From contig NC_063159.1 in assembly GCF_020921035.1 (NCBI RefSeq), positions 8,286,501 through 8,350,500 on the forward strand: a stretch of 64,000 nt of DNA, read 5' to 3'. This DNA comes from Rhodamnia argentea (Eukaryota; Streptophyta; Magnoliopsida; Myrtales; Myrtaceae). Made by a program: the position numbers and the translations under genes. The notes beneath the pieces are model-generated. The model was not told the DNA's origin. It saw only the letters and a list, made by a program, of their open reading frames with translations, and searched no databases. This document shows positions 11,745 to 23,606 of the stretch, piece by piece. Position 1 is the first letter of the stretch. Each line of letters opens with the position of its first letter.

Positions 11745-11990
11745 CAGAAATAGATTTGGAATAGAAATAAATTCTAGAAAATAATTTTCTAAAAACGACA
11801 CTCGTTTCGTTTACAAAATGAATGAACAAAAAATATTTTCATTATTTATAAAAAAATTTAGACATAAATTGTTATTGATGATGAACACATTTTTCAATGA
11901 CAAATTATTCCAAATAATACAAGCGATCATTTTAGGAGAATATATTTCAAATTATTCATTTTCCATGAAATGAATGGAACTTTAGTAGTT
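11745..11990. repeat. AT-rich MITE, family shared with five other sites in the window
   Basis: Carries the recurring core TTTAGACATAAATTGTT and the ends TTCATTTTCCATG / AAAATGAATGAAC. Related copies lie at about 23845-23965, 27030-27262, 37455-37670, 39855-40075 and 43470-43640. The ends form imperfect inverted repeats of the GTTTATTCCATGGAAAATGAATGA type. The superfamily was not determined. Confidence 0.5.
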
Positions 11991-12082
11991 AGTCTTTTTA
12001 TAATCCACTTTTCACCGGCAACCGACAATTTTTGAGTTCACTCATCATGACTAGAAAAACCTGAGAGCATAGCCCAATTGTC

Positions 12083-12224
12083 TGGAATCGGATCCCCTGC
12101 CATAATGGCAGGGGAAACATTGCATCCCCACCCTCCATCCTTGTCTATAGGGGGGAATTGGGAAAATATTTTGGAGGGTGGGGATGGGGTATGTCACCTG
12201 CCTTTATGGCAGGGAATCCAGAGG
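12083..12224. mobile_element. Small MULE-type MITE, 142 bp, with 9-bp target duplication
   Basis: Near-palindromic element: the left arm GGATCCCCTGCCATAATGG and, in reverse, the right arm GGATTCCCTGCCATAAAGG, each followed by a CCCCACCCTCC block. A perfect 9-bp direct repeat CCAATTGTC flanks it (12074-12082 and 12225-12233), which fits Mutator-like insertion. Confidence 0.75.
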
Positions 12225-12839
12225 CCAATTGTCCAATCATGTCCTGCCAAGTTATCTAACTCTAAATCACCTGATTTTTCTATGCAATTAATGGGTCTTT
12301 AAAATTTATGTGTCCATAACGTTCAAGTCGAGTGGACCAACTCACAGTTCACAATTATTGGGTAAAATTGAGGCCGACAAATATTGAGAGGGTTTGAGTG
12401 ATTCGAGTGTGGTTGTAATCTCCGTTGTATCACTTGATCTATAATGGAATTCATTGTTGCTCTCCCCCTTAGATGTAGGCCACTCGACCAAACCACATAA
12501 GTCTGATATTCGATTTATTTTCTCGTTATGTTTATTTTATTATTCGAACGTTTGCTTTCGCAATATATCATCGGCTGCCTCAAAAGACGACTATATGAAA
12601 ATATTCAAGTCAAAATTGAGGGACAATAATGCATGTTGAGCTAAACTTCAAATGCCACATCGAATATATTAAAAGTTCAGAAACATCGTTATATGTTTGG
12701 CTAAAATTCAATTGCCAATTTTTCTTTTTCCTTTTTTTTTTAATATAATTTTCTCTTGCCGGCATCCGACGATTTCCAATTTCACTCACCATGCCCACTG
12801 AAAAGAGAGAGCACCGCCCACTTGACCAGTCACCTCGCG

Positions 12840-12873
12840 CCACGTCATCCAACGTTCAAACTCCTGACGTGTC
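12840..12873 (+). promoter_or_regulatory. Paired UPRE/bZIP-like motifs upstream of the ERAD E2 gene
   Basis: CCACGTCA at 12840-12847 is TGACGTGG on the minus strand, the plant unfolded-protein-response element core (TGACGTGR). TGACGTGTC follows at 12865-12873. They lie about 210-245 bp upstream of the UBC start codon. Motif presence is seen; binding and ER-stress control are inferred, supported by the known ER-stress induction of Arabidopsis UBC32. Confidence 0.4.
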
Positions 12874-12892
12874 AAGTCAAGAGGACGGGGTC

Positions 12893-12915
12893 CTCTCTCT
12901 CTCTCTCTCTCTCTC
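12893..12915 (+). repeat. (CT)n microsatellite in the UBC leader
   Basis: An uninterrupted CT run of about 11 units, 170 bp upstream of the E2 start codon, probably inside the 5' UTR. CT/GA tracts are common in plant core promoters and leaders. Confidence 0.8.
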
Positions 12916-13082
12916 CAGCAGCTCCCAGCTCAAACCCAACCAACGCGAAACCCAAACATCACCATTGCCTCGCGATTCAAATCACCAACTCACGCGCAAC
13001 CTCGACACAACCCTCCGGATTCGAGCTCGGAGTCGCCCGGGGGAAGATCCGATCGGGATCGGGGTCGTCGGCGGCGAGCCAC

Positions 13083-15109
13083 ATGGCGGAGGACAAGTAC
13101 AACCTGAAGAACCCTGCGGTGAAGCGGATCCTCCAGGAGATCAAGGAGATGCAGTCCAACCCTTCCGACGACTTCATGAGCCTCCCTCTCGAGGTTCGTT
13201 CAGATTCCGTCTCTTCCCGTGCGTGCGTTTATCGCGCTTGCGTTCGCGCATCGTCAAGGTGAAGGTTAATTAGGGTTAGGAAGGAAGATCGAACTGAAAA
13301 CGTATTGTTCTGGCTCCGATTCGATTGCTTTTGGGTTCATACGGCGAGCGAGATGTATCGATATCGTGCACGAGAAGACGGGGTTTCGTTTGATTCATTT
13401 GTGCTTCGGAAGATTTCTGTTGTGAAATTATTTCCCGAAGTTGTTGTTATTCGTTGACCAGCCTCCATAAGTTATTGAATTCGCTTGTCGCCTGATTGAT
13501 TTGTCATACGAGAGTTAAGGAATTCGCGCAGCAGTGCTGTTTAGGTATTGCGACTCGATGTTGATTTTGAAGTAGTGTTAAGTTTCCTTACTCCTTACCC
13601 AGAGCTTCTTAATTCTTCCTTTGTAGTCATACTCAACAGAAGGTTGGCTTTCCTTGGGTTTTTCTCCTGAGAAAATTGTTCAGTGCCTGGTGCCTTAACC
13701 GTTTGGGTGTCTTCTGCTTGCAGGAGAACATCTTCGAGTGGCAATTTGCTATCAGGGGACCACGTGATAGTGAATTCGAAGGCGGTATTTACCATGGCCG
13801 CATCCAGCTACCTGCGGAGTATCCATTCAAGCCACCTTCGTTCATGTTGTTGTCGGTAATGTCTTCTTTCCATATAGCCCCCTCCAGCAACTTCATGCTC
13901 CATTCTTTTATTTGGCATTTCTGTGCGATACGCTCAAATGAGGTTTTGTTATGCTACAGCCCAATGGTCGCTTTGAGACACAAACGAAGATATGCCTGAG
14001 CATATCCAATCATCACCCCGAGCATTGGCAGCCATCATGGAGTGGTAAGGTTTATTGTCATGGGTTATGAGGCCAGTATAAAATTGTGATTGTCAAACCC
14101 AGAGGTGTTGCTTGGAAATCATTCTTTTCCTGACCTAGGTTTCTTACTAGATTATAAAAGTATTTCCAAAGGAGACTCCACAGTTGCATGGAGTAGATTT
14201 GTTGTAATCTTTTCTTTATGTTTTTCTGGGATAAGTAAGGTGCTTGGGATATGTCTTTCTTTGGCCTTTTCTTAATGAATGTGCGTAACATCCCCAGTCG
14301 ACTTCACCGACCCTCAAAAATTATTTTTCTGGATTCCTGTTGTTAACATAATATGAGCAGTGCTACGATTAATTAATGGTGGCATACGTCAGACAATTCT
14401 ACCTGACTTAAGGTCTACACCGGGAGTTTTTAGATTCTTAGTTCATTCATCACTTGAAGCTTCGGAATCCAATACATACTAATTTCTTCTTTGTTTTGGC
14501 AGTGCGGACTGCTTTAGTAGCACTCATTGCGTTCATGCCAACCAACCCTAATGGTGCATTGGGTTCCCTAGACTACAAGAAGGAAGAAAGACGTGCCTTG
14601 GCTATTAAATCTCGTGAAGCAGCACCCCGATTTGGTAACGCTGAGCGTCAAAATCTGATTGACGAGGTATAATTTCTGCTTGCACATGTGCTTTCTGATT
14701 ATTTGAAGCCAAATGCTTATCGAAACAACTCTCTCGACAGGTTCATGAGTATATGCTGAGCAAAGCACTGCCTGTTCCTCAAGTTCAGCCTTCTGATGAC
14801 CATTCTGCTGAAGCACAGAGCGACCAGGGAAATTCTTCTCCTGAAGAGCCTCCACGCGAGGAAGGTGATAGAGTCATTGAAGAACCACGAGAACCCCCCG
14901 CAAATCCAAATCCTGTCTTGGAGAGAGCAGAGCCGTCTAGGCATAGCCCCGCAAGAAGTGAACAGCTTCAAATGAGGGTTCAAAAACCAGCTGATGACCG
15001 CATGTTCACGTGGGCTGCGGTTGGACTTAGCATAGCAATTATGGTTCTCTTGTTCAAAAAAATCATGAAGTCTATTGGACATGGTGCCGTTTTCATGGAT
15101 GAATCCTAG
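13083..15109 (+). CDS. ER-anchored ubiquitin-conjugating enzyme E2, UBC32/33/34 (UBE2J) type
   Basis: Five exons: 13083-13193, 13724-13855, 13960-14044, 14503-14666 and 14741-15109, all introns GT-AG, 861 nt in total and 286 aa. The start MAEDKYNLKNPAVKRIL and the core YHGRIQLPAEYPFKPPSFML match the plant UBC32-34 group. The catalytic cysteine is Cys93 in TKICLSISNHHPEHW; as in the UBE2J family the canonical HPN tripeptide is absent. After a Pro/Glu-rich linker (about 170-245) a single C-terminal transmembrane segment (WAAVGLSIAIMVLLFKK, near 254-271) anchors it as a tail-anchored ER membrane protein. In Arabidopsis UBC32 works in ER-associated degradation and affects brassinosteroid and salt responses. 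An AATAAA signal lies at 15243-15248. The gene looks intact; which of the three Arabidopsis paralogues is closest cannot be settled by eye. Confidence 0.96.
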
Positions 15110-15249
15110 ACACAGGAGTGTTGATGCTAGAATTGCATCAATGCCTAAACCTTCGTTCAAAGGAAAAGCTTGTCAATCCCCAAGATTGAACTATTTGTAA
15201 TATATTATATATTCGACTTCTTGCACTCGAGAGGGTGTATTTAATAAAT

Positions 15250-15734
15250 TGATGTATAAAAACGCCTAGATTTTGCAACGTGATCCTGTAGTTTCCTGGC
15301 TTGTAAGTATTCATTCAATCATGCAGGTTCGCTTTCATCGCTCTTTATTTGCCTGTCAATCTTGTTCGATTTGAAATGACACAGGCAATTGTGCAAGTTT
15401 GGCTTCTCTCGGTTGCGACTTTGTTTAGGCCAATTTCTAAATCAAGGTTTTTGGATTGAAGTTTCTAACAGGGGCTGAGGATGCCAAATATGCTACTTGG
15501 CTGATTCTGGTGGCTATTTGAGCTGTCGGTAGTGCCGATTTTGCTGCTGCAGTTCGAGTTACGACATGGAAAGAACATTGTTTTTGTTAGTAGGTTCGAT
15601 CCAGTTAGTTTCTTCTCAAATTAGATTGTCAGTTTGAACAGATTGTGTCCTTGTTAGATGACTCCTTTAATACATGAATTGTCAACCTAGAACGGTTTTA
15701 ACTTGTTTTCTGCAGAAGATGATTTCGAAAGATC
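15250..15734. other. Intergenic 3' flank of the E2 gene
   Basis: No gene seen; T-rich sequence leading to the start of the tandem NAC-pair duplication near 15735. Confidence 0.5.
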
Positions 15735-17371
15735 AAGAATAAGCATAGGCATCGCATGCAAAAAATAGCAAAACTTGTAATGCTCCATTTTAGTTTAGTT
15801 GAAAAGTTTCTCGTATAAAACCGTTGATATGTGCTTTTACCTATAGCATTTTATCTAAAACGTGTACCAATGTACTTATTAAGCAATCAAATAAAGAAAT
15901 ATTACAATTTTAATCGCGTTAATTGATTTCGTGATATGCACTATCAATGCTTTTTGCAATATTTCTTCATTAAGTACATTTCACGAGTGCTCCGACGGAA
16001 TTCGTTGACAAAACCTGTCTAGCTCTCGCGGAAGACATAAACGGCTTTTCTCACATAACTGAGGCAAAATCTGACAAATTTTTGGGGATGTGATCACCGG
16101 CAATGACCTTGCCGAGACCAAACCGTATGGACACATCGCCAAACTCTTCCGTGACCATTTCCTTTTCCCGATGCAACTGCGGCGACAGTACGTGAGCCAT
16201 TTCAAACCGGAAAACAAATGCAAACCTCGACCCTCAGACATAGTTTGTGTCACAAAACAGGGTCACCATGCTAAGAACACCAACATCCTATCACCCATAA
16301 ACTACAGAGCAACTTTAAAAGAATGTCGCATTATACCTCTGAATAGGAGGGGAAAATACCGAGTCCAGGTGATTCTGCCGAATTGCTGGTCACGGTTCGA
16401 AGAGTACAAAGTGATAATTGACAAGTTCCTCGGAGCAGAAAGTCATGCATTTGTCGATACAACATACGGACGGGAACGAAGTAGGACGATCTTAAGTCTT
16501 GACAACTTACACTCTCAAACTAAATTTGTAGTAACTTCAGTAGCTGAATCTGAAGCAGATTGGCCCTTGAAACACTAGTTTGAGCTCTATAGATGGTGTT
16601 TTTTCGTGCTCTAGCAAAATTGACTTGACTCTGTCTGGCTGATCAATGTCTTTAAGCAGTCCTTCCCCTGCTTCAGAAGGGAACTTTCCAAGCCAAAAAA
16701 TTGAGCAGATAGCTGAGACTGACAACTCGGCCTACATGCAAGCGTTCGATTCGCCGGAATTGAATTTCCATTTTTGCAATTGTTTGTTTACAGGAGATTA
16801 ATTGTACCTGCTAATTCTGGTCATTTGTATCTGTTATGCTCGGACCACACAAAGTCATCTTTCGGGCTTCAGATCCAAGACAGTTCTTGCAACTGATAAT
16901 GTTTCAGGTGGTCATGCACTCACTTTTCCTTTTCCATCTTACTATTTTCGAATCACACTCGAACCGTGAGAAGCAATAAAACAATTAAAAGGGCTAAATC
17001 CAAATCCATCGAAATGACAATCGATGGAATGGGCACGAATTCAATGCCAAATCACTATAACTCATTCATATGAACAGTGTGCAAGTGCGAAACAACTAGC
17101 TGGGACGAATCCAAATAACTGTTTCTGCATTTCTGGCGAATTTCACTGTAAAAATTCCACCTTCTGCCACAACAAATAGCTCGTATTATGCAGCTTGGAA
17201 TAAAAACTCAATAAGCAAATAATGTACAGGGACAGGAAAATATTTTCCAGCAACACATCATGGGCATACTCTTTATCAGCACTTACAGAGCGCGCTTCCA
17301 CTAGCTGATTACCTAGCCACAAGAAGCTCGTATAATGCTTTCTTCAGAAGAGTGTTTCTACTAGAACCAGC

Positions 17372-18990
17372 TTACGATTTCAACATCTCCATTATCTCTT
17401 GGAGTTCTTCAGCATCAGCTAAATAAGACTCCAAATCCCGATATACCAAATCATGACTAAATTGCCCCGGTCGCTGTGGGTAGCTGTGGAGTTGCAGAGA
17501 CATCAAATTGTGATGAGTTGCATTCCAGTGAGAGAATTGGAGTCGGTGGTCGCTGTACATTTTCTTTTAAAGATTCCTTATTGTCCAAACAAAAACATGA
17601 AGAAACATTAGTTTGCTAAACATGCTATAATGGTCTTTAATAGGCACCATTTTGATGCTTCTTCTGACCTTCAAAATCTCTTCAGATACTATGCTTTTGG
17701 CAGTCACGAATGCGTTGGAGCAACTTGTGTTATGGACCTCATCAGGGGTGTTACAGCAACTTCTGTCGCCTTCATGAGGCATAATAGAGATACTTGTGCT
17801 GTTGACTTCATCAAGCGTGTTAGGGCTACTTCTGCTGTCTTCTTGAGGCATAAAAGGGATACCTGTGTTGGTCTTCTGAGTCTTTGAATTTTCCTTACCC
17901 TTCTTATCAGGTTGTTTCTTCAAGCGGTAAAGAACGACGTCACTCTAATATAGAAAGACAAGACGAGGTAACAATTTATTCAAGTCTAATCACTGATATC
18001 TGCAAGCACTTAGTGCCATAATCCGAAAAGAAAAACAAAACCGACCTCGAAGAATCAAATGTCATTCAAAATAATAACTTTGGTAACACTCCACATTCAA
18101 CTCATAAGACTCTGTCTGAAAAGAGATTCCATGCTCAGCTTAGAGTGAATGGGGCTACTGATAGCTATAGGGGTGAGTTGGAGATTTTACTTGGTAAAAT
18201 GGTCTTAGTTGAAAACCATTCAATAGAAGTTTAATAAGAGCTTATATCATTTCAATAGGAAAAGAGCTAAAGCCAGCGCAACTAAGAGTAAGCTGCTCAG
18301 TCTCAACTCAAGAAAATTAAGTCGGAGAAGAAAATGAAATCAGAGAACCTCTTAAAAGAAAGCTCCTGGAATGAAGAATATTCATTTAGCAACCTGAATC
18401 ATACATATGCATCCTTAAATGGTTCATTGTGGTTTGAGCTGAAGTTCACTGCTAGTGGAAGGAAAAGCAAGAAGACTGAGTACCTGGTCATTGAGGATGT
18501 TGTCCATAAGATCAGTATCCAGGCGACACTCATGTAGTACCCATTTGGTGTGGGCATTTTTGGGACTTTGACCTTTTTTGAAAGCCAAAATTTTCTTCGA
18601 ACCTAATATCTTCTTTTTGTCTTGTTTCCTGATTTCGTAAGTTTTGCCGGTTGGCTTCCAAGAGCCATAATCATTTGTCCTTCTGGACCGTTTACTTTGA
18701 GGGTACTTATTTTGCAGATGGCAGAAAAAGAACCATTCATCACCATCTGACTTTGTCCTTGATAATTCTGCATATTTCAAGCAACAAAAAATCTTCAAAC
18801 TACAGATGCAAACCAACAGACACAGAATCCCAAAAGGGAATAGCATGGACCAACCATGAACTTATCACATTTTTAAGGATGAGCAGGACAGTTTTTAAGG
18901 TATCTTACCATTTATCTTGCCGGGTAAATCCCAAGGTGGCAATTGATGGACATCAACCTCGGGAATTATCCGTTCAACTGCTTTGTTGCC
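17372..18990 (-). pseudogene. NAC-domain transcription factor NAC-A, unit 1 copy, 5'-deleted
   Basis: Exons by comparison with unit 2: exon 1 remnant 18909-18990, exon 2 18484-18767, exon 3 17648-17944, exon 4 17576 down to 17372. Exon 2 encodes NAC subdomains C-E (DEWFFFCHLQNKY, NDYGSWKPTGK, TKWVLHECRL). A roughly 208-bp deletion at 18990/18991 removed the first 102 coding bases (start codon and subdomain A) together with the sequence just upstream of the ATG. Exon 3 is open for its full 99 codons and contains a two-unit internal repeat (MPQEDSRSSPNTLDEVNSTS and MPHEGDRSCCNTPDEVHNTS). Exon 4 has lost two bases near 17457 relative to unit 2, giving an early stop; the original tail ending EELQEIMEMLKS lies in the shifted frame. 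NAC proteins are plant nuclear DNA-binding factors; this copy should not make one. Confidence 0.88.
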
Positions 18991-20731
18991 GATGCTTATT
19001 TATAGGCTATGAGCTAAAAGCCCTGCTTTCCACTGGGTCTTACCTTGGCCAGCAAGTTGTTTGACTGTTTGGTGGATCCCACATCTTAACCTCAGTCATG
19101 CGACTGTGCATATCACTGGATAGCTGCTTTTTCCTCTCGGTCAGACCAATGGGTACGTCTATAGTGCTGTGCGTAATCCATGATAATAAACTTCTCAATA
19201 TCGTGGCAATTTCCCCATTTTGTGCAACAACTAGCGTCAGTAACTTTAGTGATTGAGGTAGTAACTTCCCAAGCAAAATCAGTCATGGTCGGAGGGCTAT
19301 AGGACATACAAATACAGGTGAATGCTGAATAATCTTCATAAGAACTTCTATTTTTCAATTTTCCAAGCAATGTGTTCAATAATCCAAAGCAATCTCTTTG
19401 TGAGATTCTTCATGATAAGGGCAGAAGGAGGGAAAAGAAAAATCTTAGTTTTTTCCCACTTGTTTTGAATCATATTAACAAATAAAATGTCCACGGCTTA
19501 GCCAAAAACCAAACAAAATGAAAGTCTATCAGAAAAGCATTTGCATACAAAAAAATAAGTTACTGTAAAGACATAAGGGATTGCCACTAACACGGTAAAG
19601 AAAGGAGAAAAAAACTGTGCTCACTGAAAAATTTCAGACTTGCTCTACAAGTTACAAAAATTCTTTGGGAAGTTTACTTCTTCCGACCCTACGATAACAC
19701 AAACCAGTCAAAAGTCATTCCCTAAAGGTCCATAGCTAAAAGCAAGGTCTTCAGCTCCCTCATGCATTACTTCCAGTTAAACTTCCACTTACAATAGTAC
19801 TTATCTATTAGGAGTGCTAGTAAAATTTTTAGCAGGACTGAAGTAATCAAAAGTGCTCTTTATCTATGCTCAATTCTTATTCTTTCGAATATTTTACTGC
19901 ATTATAGGAGCTCACTTAGCTTCAGGATTAAGATATATATGAGCTTGACACAGTGCTCCTACAAATCAACACATAAGCACCATTAAAACCAATCAGGATC
20001 GGTTCCAACTTCTGACGGTTTGTTGCTATGTGATGAAATGTATTACCAAAGTAATTTTCATGCTAACCATTCCCCTATAAGCCATCTTTCGATGTAAATG
20101 AAGGAGGCTGGCCAGTTGCAGCACTTGGGGAAGTGATTCCCTCGTTTCTCCAAACGAATTCTGCACTCGGGGGGGGAGGGGGGAGACAACATTAAACGAG
20201 AGCTAAAACTATAAAGTCTCGCGCCTGTCGCGATTCGTCCTACTCTTAAAGTTGCATCTTTTCCAACTGAATGATTTTCAACTGCATCAAAATGTACAGA
20301 AATTGCCGGAATTGCTTTCATGCTAAATTAATACGTCACCCATCCAATCTCTCCTCCCCTCGTTTCAATGTTTACTTTATGCAACATAGACAAGGCAATG
20401 CTCCTGCAGATTCACAATAGGCGCGAGCATGAATCTCTGATAGTAAAGAATTCAGAGCACATCAATTTTCCAGGAAGGATATAAAGCAACAACAACTGTG
20501 TCAACTGCCTCCCACGTCAAGTTTCATCTGCTTCCGGGGAAAATTTGAAATCTTGTTTAGATTTTCGGAACACTTAGCAATGTGTAAGTGAGACCCAATT
20601 CAGCCTCGGTGGTACCGCCACAAGAACACGCAACAGAGATCCTCCCAGAAAAGAAGAGACCCGAAAGCTCGCGCCATGCAAATGGGTAGCTGCCCAAGTC
20701 CAGAACGAGAGAGATGGAAGTCGATTTCTAC
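18991..20731 (-). other. Predicted leader intron and 5' region of NAC-A, unit 1
   Basis: No coding potential is convincing. The sequence is collinear with 31974-33826 in unit 2, apart from the 208-bp deletion at its 3' end. A short frame at 19113-19379 is partly conserved between units but accumulates replacement changes freely. Confidence 0.45.
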
Positions 20732-20980
20732 CTGCGATCCGAGACCGAGGCAAGGCAAGAATCGAAAATTTGAATCTTGAAGAACACGACCCATGAAGGG
20801 GCTCTCGTCAATCATTACTCGGCTATCTCGATTCAGATCCAATCCAATCGGCGCCAGATCTTGCAAAAGAAATCGCGTCGAGAAAAACTAAATCCCGAGT
20901 AAGATTGACGAGTGATTCAGGGCTCGTGATGGATCGTAGTGAATCTTGAACGAGCAGCGTCGTCTTGTCTAACTGTTTGG
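20732..20980 (-). other. Predicted noncoding leader exon of NAC-A, unit 1
   Basis: A more GC-balanced block ends at a good donor (GATCGCAG|GTAGAAAT, boundary 20732/20731). The same block and donor occur in unit 2. Promoter-like AT-rich sequence lies upstream. I infer a 5' UTR exon spliced to the NAC-A start codon, because in unit 2 the ATG directly follows a T-rich tract ending TTTTTGAG. Confidence 0.35.
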
Positions 20981-21977
20981 TAGGAAGGTGCAAGCAAAAA
21001 GATAGAATCTTTGTCTGACGGGCTAAAATCTCTCCACTAATTAGAACATCTTTGTTTAGACAATTTTAATATATTTTGCCAATATTTTCTTCTCTATTCA
21101 CATTTTATTTTTCATTTCAATAAAAAGGTGTGACCTTCCATAGTCTTGATGAAATTAACTTGATATTTTTTCATAAACCGTGATTTTATCCGTTCAAAAT
21201 GGATTTTTTTTTAATCCGTCGTTCAAAATGAATTTACTCGTTATAAAACGAGCAACTCGTAATCAGAAGTGAATTCAAGAGACGGTAATGATTCGTCTTC
21301 TGTAATTTTATCATATCTATTTTAATAGTAATCATCAAATTACTACTTTCATAAGAAATTTTATGACTCGATTTTAAGTAAACTTGAGCAAGCATCGTCA
21401 AATTCAATAACTCGGTGATCATGGCGGCAGGATATTAATTCCGATCTCATGTAGCTGCTCATTCAGTTATTGAAAACTTTAAGACGTAGATTGGACGTGG
21501 ATAACTTCCTGATAAACGAAAAGCAAATAAGAATTTTCAAAACTTCGAAAGTTCGAATTGCTTTTGTGTAAGTACCTAACCAATGTAAATTATCAGCGTC
21601 ATTAACTTATGGGGATCGACATAAACTTCCTTTTAAACGGTAATATTAAGGTAATTTTTATTTCCAAGTGGTGATTTTTTTATTACAAACCGATGACCAA
21701 TTTTCGTAGGGGAGTGAACTAATAACAGTTTTAATAATTATGAATTACAGTGAATCCAAAAAAAGTTCCTTTAAAACTGGGCCAAAATGGGATCTTTTGG
21801 GCAGCAATGGCCACTGGTGCCAGAGACAGACCCACGAAGTATGAAACTACATATGTTTCTGTTCACTCCAGAAGCCACACTCTACAATACTAAATGCATC
21901 ACAAGCGAAAAAACAAACACAATACTACTTGTAAATTATGATCAACCATCGTCGCGCGTGTTGTCGCGGAGAAGTCC
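20981..21977. other. Intergenic between NAC-A leader and NAC-B, unit 1
   Basis: AT-rich, no gene seen. In unit 2 the matching interval carries about 1.2 kb of inserted hAT-like sequence. Confidence 0.5.
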
Positions 21978-23480
21978 TCAGACATTGTCCCAGCCGAAGC
22001 CGGAGTAGCTTGCGAGATTGCTGTATGGAGATGGCATGTAGCCATAGTCGAATAAGGATGGCGATCCTTCCTCCGCTCCCGCCTGGGGCTGATAGGTCGG
22101 AGCGTCGTTGTAGTCCGATAAAATGTCATCCAGTGGCTGGCTGCCCCAGGCGGGAGCGTCGTTGTAGTCCGATAAAATGTCATCCAGTGGCTGGAACGGG
22201 GGGAGCGATTCCATTAACTCTTCCACTGACGTCTGTGTTCAAAACAATGTTGATCATGTGAAACAACCCGCCTTTTGAGCCTTGCAATTTGGTCACGGAA
22301 TCAATCTTGAAGTATGAAATGAAAGTAGCCCCACATATGTTGTTTATGTTGTAATGCAGTCATTAGTATTTTCGCCATGGAAAACTCACGAGTCTCCGTA
22401 ACCCTATCCTAAATGAGTTCTACCAACACGACAAATATAAATAAATTCTACCAAATGAAATGAGGATAAGTAGACTCAAAGTCCTAAAACTTATTATAAA
22501 AGTATAACCTAATCATAAAACTTGCAAAAAGTGCAATTAAATCATAAAATTGGTCAGTGAAGTTATATCCCAAAACTTTCAAAAAGTAGAAACAAGTCCT
22601 AAAACTTATCAAATTGATGAAATCAAGTACTTCCATCGATTGCACTTTTTGAAAGTTTTAAGACTCGATTGCACTTTCGTGAAAAGTTTTAGGATTTTTA
22701 ATATATTTATCCCAATAAAAAACGTGTCCCTCACCTCGTGCTGAGCATCAACTGCTTCTAGGATATCAGCAACTTCGTCGTTGGGGGAGTCCTCTGCCTG
22801 ATTCACAGGGGTTTCTGAGGCATGGCTAGTGCAAGGGCTGATTGTTGCACCCATCATCAGCTTCTTCTCCTTTTTGCTCTTGATCCGACATGCGACGTAA
22901 GGCAGCATCTGTCATATACACCGTGAACAACCTAGTCATAAAGAGACAACCCGAAACTACAAGGCTTTTTTCCAATGTTGCTCACAACCAATTAAGTAAA
23001 CCAAAACAGTACCTCGTCTTCGTTGTGATTGCAGCCCAAACACTTAGGATTTAGGTGATACTCGTGTGAGACCCAGTTGGTCCTTTCGCCTCTAGGCACG
23101 CGGCCTTTGTAGAACACCAATGTCTTCTTGATTCCCAGCGGCGTATTGGTGTCCTCGCTCATGATGGCGCGTTCCTTGCCCGTCACTTTCCAGTAACCGG
23201 CTCTGGTTGTCCGGTCGGAGCGCTTGCTGTTCGAGTACTTCCGCTTCACGCGACAAAAGAAAAACAGCTCCTTGCTGTTGAACATGTGACTGAAAGCGGC
23301 GGGCAATTCCCAAGGTTCGTATTCGCATACATCGATCTCCGGTATTATAGCGCAGCAGCGCTCGTCGGGTTGTCCGCGTATCTTGGGCCTCAAGTAATAA
23401 ATCAGAAGCTCCTCATCAGTAGCGTGGAATCTGAATCCCGGAGGGAGTGATCTCACTACTTCAGAGACTGTGTTTTCCAT
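21978..23480 (-). CDS. NAC-domain transcription factor NAC-B, unit 1 copy (298 aa), intact
   Basis: Three exons: 23013-23480 (156 codons), 22735-22908 (58 codons) and 21978-22232 (84 codons plus stop), all introns GT-AG and all exons a multiple of three. Exon 1 holds most of the NAC domain: subdomain A LPPGFRFHATDEELLIYYL (12-30), C KELFFFCRVKRKY (70-82), D RAGYWKVTGKERAI (93-106), E NWVSHEYHL (135-143). Exon 2 begins MLPYVACRIK, finishing subdomain E, followed by a basic KSKKEKK. Exon 3 is an acidic and aromatic probable activation tail with a duplicated 18-residue unit (QPLDDILSDYNDAPAWGS followed by QPLDDILSDYNDAP). It ends SGFGWDNV. The protein should bind DNA in the nucleus. The NAC domain departs from consensus (VTGKER for ATGKDR-like, NWVSHEY for DWVMHEY). 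There is no transmembrane tail. Confidence 0.93.
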
Positions 23481-23606
23481 TCAGATCACTAACTTGTGCC
23501 AGCAGAGAGAGCGGGGAGGGGGGGGAAGGACAAGACAAGAGGACTAGGATTTTGTGGGTGGGTGGGTTTGAAGTGAGGCAGGATTAACATTGGCCAAGTT
23601 TGAGGA

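Noticed and set aside
16090-16578. 162-codon plus-strand open frame
   Set aside because: It spans the boundary between sequence shared by all units and unit 1-specific sequence. The shared part does not keep the frame in units 2 and 3, and no domain is visible.
19113-19379. 88-codon minus-strand frame conserved in unit 2 (32224-32433)
   Set aside because: Replacement differences are as frequent as silent ones and flanking frames shift. Best read as part of the NAC-A leader intron.
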